Source: Amycolatopsis bartoniae (lineage in GTDB: Bacteria; Actinomycetota; Actinomycetes; Mycobacteriales; Pseudonocardiaceae). From it: a stretch of 64,000 bases of DNA. Under the pieces are notes generated by a model that was given only the letters and a program-made list of their open reading frames with translations, did not search any database and was not told where the DNA came from. Positions 59,089 through 64,000 of this stretch are shown here, one piece after another; within the stretch, counting starts at the first letter, position 1; every line of letters starts with the position of its first letter. The position numbers and the translations under genes are program-made. The DNA lies in contig NZ_JACHWH010000004.1 of NCBI RefSeq assembly GCF_014191255.1, positions 299,001 through 363,000 of the forward strand, read 5' to 3'.

Positions 59089-59993
59089 GCGCGTCCTCCT
59101 CTGACGACCAGGTGCGCGATGCGCGCCGAAGCCTGCTTCGCCTCCGGGAAACTCGCGATCATCCAGGCGTGGAACATGTCCGGGTACTCCCAGTACTCCA
59201 CGGGCACACCGTGCGCCGCCGCCTTGTCGCGGAAACGGCGCGCGTCCGACAGCAGCACGTCACGGGTGCCGACGAACACGCTCAGCGAACCGAGCCCGGT
59301 GACGTCGCCGTTGAGCGGGCTCACCAGGGGATCGGCGGGGTCGAGCCCGCCCGCGTAGAGCCGCCCGGCCTCCAGCAGGCCGTTGATCGCGAGGTACGGG
59401 TCGTGCCGGTCGTATTCGAGCTGCGCCGGGTCGCTCATCGTGATGTCCAGCCACGGCGACAGCAGCACGATCTCCTTCGGCTGCGGACTGCCCTCGTCCC
59501 GCAGCGACTGGGCGAGCACCAGCGCGAGCCCGCCGCCCGCCGAGTCGCCCATCAGGATCTGGTCGTCACTCGCCAGCCCGCTCAGCTTCTCCTTGTACAC
59601 CGCCTTGATCACGGAGATCGTGTCGTTGTAGCGGTTGTCGGGCGCGAGTGGATACAGCGGCGCGGTCGCCGTGCAACCCGTCTCGCTGACGAGCCGCGCG
59701 AGGAACGACCAGTGGTCCTTCTGGATCTGGTGCACGTAGGCGCCACCGTGGAAGTACAGCACGTGCCGCGACGAGTAGCCCCGCCGCGGCCGCAGCGTGT
59801 ACACCGGCCGGTCGTGGATTTCCTGCTTGGTCACCAGGACGCGTTCGCGGACCGAGGCAGGCGGCTCCGCGTCGTCGGGCCGCTGCCTCGGCTCCATGCT
59901 GCGATGCAGCGCGGCCACGTCGGCGAAAGTCTTCTTCCGCCGGGTGAGGCGCATCGCCGCGATCATGGCTCTCGCGTGCAGACTCGGTTTCAC
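59085..59993 (-). CDS. Alpha/beta hydrolase, hormone-sensitive-lipase-like
   Basis: A 302-residue esterase. The oxyanion-hole motif HGGAY (YFHGGAYVHQI), the nucleophile elbow GDSAGGGLALVL, the catalytic Asp in FVGTRDVLLSD and the His in YPDMFHAWMIAS are in the usual order for the HSL family. Expected to hydrolyse short or medium acyl esters or amides. GTG start at 59993. It lies between a CocE-type hydrolase 30 bases upstream and the P450, which it overlaps, so it forms a compact transcription unit. Substrate unknown. Confidence 0.88.
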   Translation of the reverse strand: MKPSLHARAMIAAMRLTRRKKTFADVAALHRSMEPRQRPDDAEPPASVRERVLVTKQEIHDRPVYTLRPRRGYSSRHVLYFHGGAYVHQIQKDHWSFLARLVSETGCTATAPLYPLAPDNRYNDTISVIKAVYKEKLSGLASDDQILMGDSAGGGLALVLAQSLRDEGSPQPKEIVLLSPWLDITMSDPAQLEYDRHDPYLAINGLLEAGRLYAGGLDPADPLVSPLNGDVTGLGSLSVFVGTRDVLLSDARRFRDKAAAHGVPVEYWEYPDMFHAWMIASFPEAKQASARIAHLVVRGGRA

Positions 59994-60023
59994 ACCGACG
60001 GGGTTACCCGGACTCCTGCTCGA

Positions 60024-62048
60024 TCACACGTGGTCCCGCGGGAAGGTGTACCGCCAGTTCCGCGAAAACGCCCGGTGCGGGCCCTCGTAACCGTCCAGCG
60101 TCGCGTGCAGCACGAACTCGTCCGGAGTGCACGTGAGCAGGATCTTCGTGTCCGTCCGTGCTTCCCAGTCGCCGCGCGAGAACGTCATCGACCAGTCGGT
60201 TTCGCCCGCGGGCGAGGCGAAGTCGTCGGCCACGGAGGTGTACCGCTCGTAAGCGCACCGCGACACCTCCAGGTCGATGTCGTCGAACCGCTCGGTGCCC
60301 GCGTCCTTGAGGATCTCCAGCGTCTGCTCGTAGTTCACCAGGTCACGCGAGACCTGCCACTTCTGCCGCGTCGGCTTGACCTGCGTGGTGGAGATCGGCT
60401 GCGCGCCCTCGGGCTCGTCGAACACGTGCGCGCCGACCTCGTCGGTTTCCGTCGTCGGCCGCACCGGCAGGGTCAGGTTGCTTGATCCCGTGTGGACGGT
60501 CAGGCGCGCGGCTTCCGGTGGCGGCCAGGCCAGCGGCCAGTACGACGTGGACAGCGACAGCCGGATGCGGTGCCCCGGCGGAAACGCCTGCGCCACCCCG
60601 TTGAGCGTGATCTCCACCTGGTACCGCTTGCCCGGTTCGAGTGGTTGTGGATCGTCGTGCCCGTCACGGTGGGTGAGGTTCAGCAGCCCGTACGTGACCC
60701 GCGTGGCGCGCCCGTCCGGCGCCACGTCAGACAGCCGCGCGGCCACCATCGCCACGGGCTTGTCCGCGCACACGTCCAGGTGCACCACCGGCGCGCCGAG
60801 GATTTCGCACGTCTCGGTCAGCTCGTCGGTGTCGAACACCAGCGAACCGCCGTCCTCCTCGCGCTGGTCGTACGGCAGGTCCGGCGGCGCGTTGTAGGAC
60901 GCCCACTTCCCGGCGAACTGGCCCACCGACAGCGGCGACTCGACGCTCAGCGCGCGCTCGGGGATCTCCTCACCGGGCTGCGCGATCCGGTGCGGCGCGA
61001 GACAGAGCGTCTGCGGCTTGATGTGCGGCGATGGCCACTCCGGCTCGCCGACCCAGCGGCCGGGCCGGTCCTCGTAGGCCGTCGACGGCGGCACGCTGTC
61101 CTGCATCCACGCCAGCAGCATCGGCCCTGCCATGACGTCGTTGTCGACGCCCTTGAGCCAGTGGTCCCACCAGCGCACGACCTCCTGCAGGTAGCCGATC
61201 GCCGGGCCGGGCTGGCCCAGGTGCGGGTACTTGTGCGACCACGGCCCGACCAGGCCCTTGCGCGGCACGTCGAGGTTCGCCAGCAGGCGCGTGACGGCGT
61301 TGGAGTAGCCGTCGGCCCAGCCGCTGGACGCGAGCACCGGCACCCGCACCGACGAGTAGTCCTCGCACACCGAGGCGTGCCGCCAGTAGTCGTCGCGGCG
61401 CTGGTGGCGCAGCCATTCGTCGACCCACGGGCCCGCCGCCTCGATCCGCTCCCGCCACATGTCGCGCCACCGGTCCCCGACGAGCGCCGGGTCCGGCGGC
61501 AGCGTGCTGTAGGCGAACATGGTGCCGGCCTCGGCGAGGTTGTCCGACAGCATGCAGCCGCCCATGTAGTGGAAGTCGTCGCTGTACCGGTCGTCGGTGA
61601 ACGACGAGATGACGATCGCCCGCAGGCTCGGCGGCCGCCGGGCGGCGACCTGCAGCGAGTTGAAGCCACCCCACGAGATGCCCATCATCCCGGTGTTCCC
61701 GTCGCACCAGGGCTGCCGCGCGATCCAGGCCAGCACGTCCTCGGCGTCGCGCTGTTCCTGTTCGAGGTACTCGTCCACCAGCACGCCCTCGGACTCGCCC
61801 GTGCCGCGGATGTCCACGCGCACGCACGCGTAACCGTGGCCCGCCAGGTACGGGTGGTGGATCGAGTCGCGCCCGGCCGTCAGATCCCTTTTGCGGTAAG
61901 GAATGTATTCGAGGATGCCGGGCACCGGCTGGTCGTCGGAACAGACCGGCCGCCAGATCCGCGCGGCGAGCCGGGTGCCGTCGGAGACCGGTATCCACAC
62001 GTGCTCGGACTCGGTGATTTCGTACGGCAGGGAGCTGACCGCGCGCAA
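60024..62048 (-). CDS. CocE/NonD-family hydrolase (X-Pro dipeptidyl-peptidase-like)
   Basis: A 674-residue enzyme with an N-terminal alpha/beta hydrolase domain. The nucleophile lies in MGISWGGFNSLQ, the Asp in ASSGWADGYSNAV and the His in GPWSHKYPHLG. A C-terminal jelly-roll domain follows, with PPGHRIRLSLSTSYWPLAWPP. CocE and PepX proteins hydrolyse esters or X-Pro amides. The start is TTG at 62048, 8 bases after a GGAGG site; the product then reads MRAVSSLPYEI. No signal peptide is apparent, so the enzyme is probably cytosolic. It separates the ATP-grasp gene (77 bases upstream) from the esterase gene. Confidence 0.88.
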   Translation of the reverse strand: MRAVSSLPYEITESEHVWIPVSDGTRLAARIWRPVCSDDQPVPGILEYIPYRKRDLTAGRDSIHHPYLAGHGYACVRVDIRGTGESEGVLVDEYLEQEQRDAEDVLAWIARQPWCDGNTGMMGISWGGFNSLQVAARRPPSLRAIVISSFTDDRYSDDFHYMGGCMLSDNLAEAGTMFAYSTLPPDPALVGDRWRDMWRERIEAAGPWVDEWLRHQRRDDYWRHASVCEDYSSVRVPVLASSGWADGYSNAVTRLLANLDVPRKGLVGPWSHKYPHLGQPGPAIGYLQEVVRWWDHWLKGVDNDVMAGPMLLAWMQDSVPPSTAYEDRPGRWVGEPEWPSPHIKPQTLCLAPHRIAQPGEEIPERALSVESPLSVGQFAGKWASYNAPPDLPYDQREEDGGSLVFDTDELTETCEILGAPVVHLDVCADKPVAMVAARLSDVAPDGRATRVTYGLLNLTHRDGHDDPQPLEPGKRYQVEITLNGVAQAFPPGHRIRLSLSTSYWPLAWPPPEAARLTVHTGSSNLTLPVRPTTETDEVGAHVFDEPEGAQPISTTQVKPTRQKWQVSRDLVNYEQTLEILKDAGTERFDDIDLEVSRCAYERYTSVADDFASPAGETDWSMTFSRGDWEARTDTKILLTCTPDEFVLHATLDGYEGPHRAFSRNWRYTFPRDHV

Positions 62049-62125
62049 GTTCTAGTCCTCCTCTGTGTCTTGCGGGACACCCGCACCCGATCGGCCTCGA
62101 TGACCGGCTTCGCCATTATCGGTCA

Positions 62126-63418
62126 TCAGGCCTCTTGGACGTCCTCGAACTCGAAGTGCAGCGAATCGATGGTCCGCTGGTACTTCTCCTTCAGTTCCGC
62201 TTCGCTGTCCGCGCCGACGTAGACGAAGGCCAGCTCGTAGCTGTAGCTGTCCTGGGCGTCCATATCGGACAGTCGCTGGCCCTCCTGCGGCACGAGGTCC
62301 ACGACCACACCCGGGATGTCCCGCTGGATCCGCTCGATCTCCTCGTCGGTCGGCAGCCTGCGCACGATCCCGTCGGTGAACCGGCGGTGGTACCACTTCG
62401 CGCCGATCCGGTACTCGCCCTTCCCGTGCGGCATGTCCGGCCGGTTGCCCAGGCCCAGCTGCACCATGCAGTGGTGGTTGGGCACGCCGTCGACGAACTC
62501 GAACATCTCCGCGTGCGACTGCGAGTGCCGCGCGTTGATCTCCAGCACGTTCACCTCGCCCGTGTCGGGGCGGGCGAAGAACTCGATGGAGAACGTCGAG
62601 TTGTCGAGGCCCAGCTGCTTGATGACCTTCTTCGACACCTCGATCATCTGCCGCACCACCGGTTCCGGCAGCTGCGAGGGGTACTGGTGGCGCAGGAACG
62701 ACGAGCTGTCGGGGTAGTTGATCGAGTCGAGCGCGCCGTTGACGACGACCTCGCCGTTGTAGACGTAACCCTCGGTCGCGGCCTGTTCACCCGTCAGCGA
62801 CTCCTCGGCGAGGCACGCGAGCGCGCCCGCGTCGGCCACCTCCGGCGGCAGCTGCAGCTCCGGCGCGTGGTCGAGCACGTACTGGAACGGTTTGCCGACG
62901 CGCCCGATGCCGTCCCGGATCTCCGCCACCGCGTCGGCGAAGTCGTCCTCGTTCTTGGCCTGGAACGCCAGTTCCGAGGAGAACGACTTGACGGGCTTGA
63001 GCCACATGGGGAACGACAGGTCGGCGGGCGGTTTCTCGTCGCCGTCGAGGTCGACGAGCGCGAACTTCGGCAGGTTGTCGATCACCTTCGCCTGTTCGAG
63101 GCGGCTCCAGTACTTGTGCTCGGCCTTGATGACGCCTTCCAGGTTGGGGTGCGGCACGCCGTAGCGCTTGCCCAGGATCGGCACGATCGACGTGGACGGG
63201 AAGTCCCAGTAGCCCACGATCGCGTCGATGTTCCCGTCGAAGGCGTCCAGCTGCCGGACCGCCTTGTCGATCAGGTCGGCGATGGGGATTTCGCCTTCCT
63301 GGATCTCGGGCACGGTGAGCAGCGTGTGGTACCGGTAGTTCTCGGCTCCGGGCACCCGCTGCAGGGTTCTCAGGTTGTTCTCGTCCAGTCCTACGACGAA
63401 AATGTTCTTGGTAGTCAC
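62126..63418 (-). CDS. ATP-grasp ligase-like protein
   Basis: A 430-residue ATP-grasp protein. It has an N-terminal Rossmann-like part (KNIFVVGLDENNLRTLQRVPG), a central ATP-grasp fold with FPMWLKPVKSFSSELAFQ and GYVYNGEVVVNGA, and the metal/ATP-binding IEFFARPDTGEVNVLEINARHSQSHAE. ATP-grasp enzymes activate a carboxylate as an acyl phosphate and join it to an amine or thiol. GTG at 63418 is the only start giving the VTTKNIFVVG N-terminus. It probably leads the leftward group that contains the CocE-type hydrolase, the esterase and the P450. Substrates unknown. Confidence 0.85.
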   Translation of the reverse strand: MTTKNIFVVGLDENNLRTLQRVPGAENYRYHTLLTVPEIQEGEIPIADLIDKAVRQLDAFDGNIDAIVGYWDFPSTSIVPILGKRYGVPHPNLEGVIKAEHKYWSRLEQAKVIDNLPKFALVDLDGDEKPPADLSFPMWLKPVKSFSSELAFQAKNEDDFADAVAEIRDGIGRVGKPFQYVLDHAPELQLPPEVADAGALACLAEESLTGEQAATEGYVYNGEVVVNGALDSINYPDSSSFLRHQYPSQLPEPVVRQMIEVSKKVIKQLGLDNSTFSIEFFARPDTGEVNVLEINARHSQSHAEMFEFVDGVPNHHCMVQLGLGNRPDMPHGKGEYRIGAKWYHRRFTDGIVRRLPTDEEIERIQRDIPGVVVDLVPQEGQRLSDMDAQDSYSYELAFVYVGADSEAELKEKYQRTIDSLHFEFEDVQEA

Positions 63419-63484
63419 GCGACTTCGGGTCCCCGGGGGTGATCGCGGGTAAACCAACCCCCCGTCTGGGTTAGGGTGCTGGGC

Positions 63485-64000
63485 GTGGCGGATTTGAGCG
63501 AGTACCGGCGGAAACGGGATCCGAAGCGGACTCCCGAGCCGGTGCCTGCCGAGGAGGCGCTGCCGAAGGGCGACGACGACACGTTCGTCATCCAGGAGCA
63601 CCACGCCCGCCGCCTGCACTGGGACGTGCGTTTCGAGCGCGAGGGGGTGCTCGTTTCCTGGGCGGTGCCGAAGGGTCTGCCCCCGTTGCCGGACACGCCG
63701 CGCCTCGCCGTGCACACCGAGGACCACCCGTTGGAGTACTCGACCTTCGAGGGCACGATTCCCGCGGGCGAGTACGGCGGCGGCGTGATGAAGATCTGGG
63801 ACCGCGGCTTCTACGAGACGCTGCACTGGGGCGACCACAAGGTCGAGGTGGTCCTGCACGGCTCGCGGGTCAGGGGCAAGTACCTGTTCGTCAACCGGCA
63901 TTCCCAGGAGGAACAACGGGACTGGATCGTCCGACGGCTGGATCCCCCGCAGCGCAAGGATTTCGCGGAGCTGCCGGAGTTCGTGCAACCGATGGTGCCG
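63485..64000 (+). CDS. ligD: LigD-type 3'-phosphoesterase domain, start of ATP-dependent ligase gene (partial)
   Basis: The first 172 residues run off the right edge. They contain the LigD phosphoesterase domain: FVIQEHHARRLHWDVRFE, SWAVPKGLPPLPDTPRLAVH, TEDHPLEYSTFEGTIPAGEY and GGGVMKIWDRG, with His residues (HHARRLH and DHPLEY) as metal ligands. The last residues (FVQPMVP) look like the beginning of an ATP-dependent ligase domain. LigD proteins repair double-strand breaks with Ku. A polymerase domain is absent at the N-terminus, so this looks like a PE-ligase type. GTG start at 63485. Confidence 0.88.
   Translation, partial: MADLSEYRRKRDPKRTPEPVPAEEALPKGDDDTFVIQEHHARRLHWDVRFEREGVLVSWAVPKGLPPLPDTPRLAVHTEDHPLEYSTFEGTIPAGEYGGGVMKIWDRGFYETLHWGDHKVEVVLHGSRVRGKYLFVNRHSQEEQRDWIVRRLDPPQRKDFAELPEFVQPMVP

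Overview
The window is uniformly GC-rich, dense coding DNA with many GTG starts and start/stop overlaps. Several blocks match mycobacterial loci: an mce4-type steroid import operon, the fadD15/ArsA-like ATPase block and a mycofactocin cluster. A GNAT/acyl-CoA synthetase fusion and an IdeR-type regulator also fit. The gene set points to an actinomycete of the Pseudonocardiaceae (Amycolatopsis or a relative); the genus is an inference. I see no rRNA, tRNA, CRISPR array, insertion sequence or prophage.

Layout. 1-6020: the 5' part of galK, an IdeR-type iron regulator, an AcuC-like deacylase and a large protein acetyltransferase/acyl-CoA synthetase fusion. 6149-24301: a cholesterol/steroid uptake and catabolism locus. 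fadE26-fadE27-fadD17 run leftward and fdxD runs rightward from a shared KstR-type operator (9882-9895). An alcohol dehydrogenase, two SDRs and an aldehyde dehydrogenase follow, then the mce4 transporter operon (yrbE4AB, mce4A-F, two mas genes and a small coupled ORF). 24318-32161: fadD15 and its conserved neighbourhood (SRPBCC proteins, ArsA-like ATPase, Cys-rich protein), then a ROK kinase and a NUDIX-NYN fusion. 32152-35171: a polysaccharide deacetylase, a MerR regulator, a methyltransferase and a membrane protein.

35131-48465 is the most distinctive region, a mycofactocin cluster: mftR, then mftA, mftB, mftC, two OYE/FadH-type flavoproteins, etfA, fixC, fixX, etfB, an SDR, mftF, mftE and an NDMA-type alcohol dehydrogenase, closed by a strong terminator. 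Neither mftD nor mftG is present. Their place is taken by a complete flavoprotein chain (EtfAB plus FixCX) that could carry electrons from reduced mycofactocin or the OYE proteins to quinone. One OYE protein has a Cys-to-Ser change in its iron-sulfur motif. An isoquinoline-oxidoreductase-type molybdenum hydroxylase pair and a PucR-type regulator follow.

52842-64000: housekeeping and stress genes (DUF4235 protein, cold-shock protein, FdhA-like dehydrogenase, PAS-ANTAR regulator, SRPBCC protein, UdgX DNA glycosylase), then a ZTP riboswitch in front of folD. A leftward four-gene group (ATP-grasp ligase, CocE-type hydrolase, alpha/beta hydrolase, atypical P450) looks like a small uncharacterised pathway. 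The window ends inside a LigD-type phosphoesterase/ligase gene.

The common theme is oxidation of alcohols, aldehydes and steroid or fatty acyl side chains, with several dedicated electron acceptors (mycofactocin, ferredoxin, ETF, molybdenum hydroxylase).
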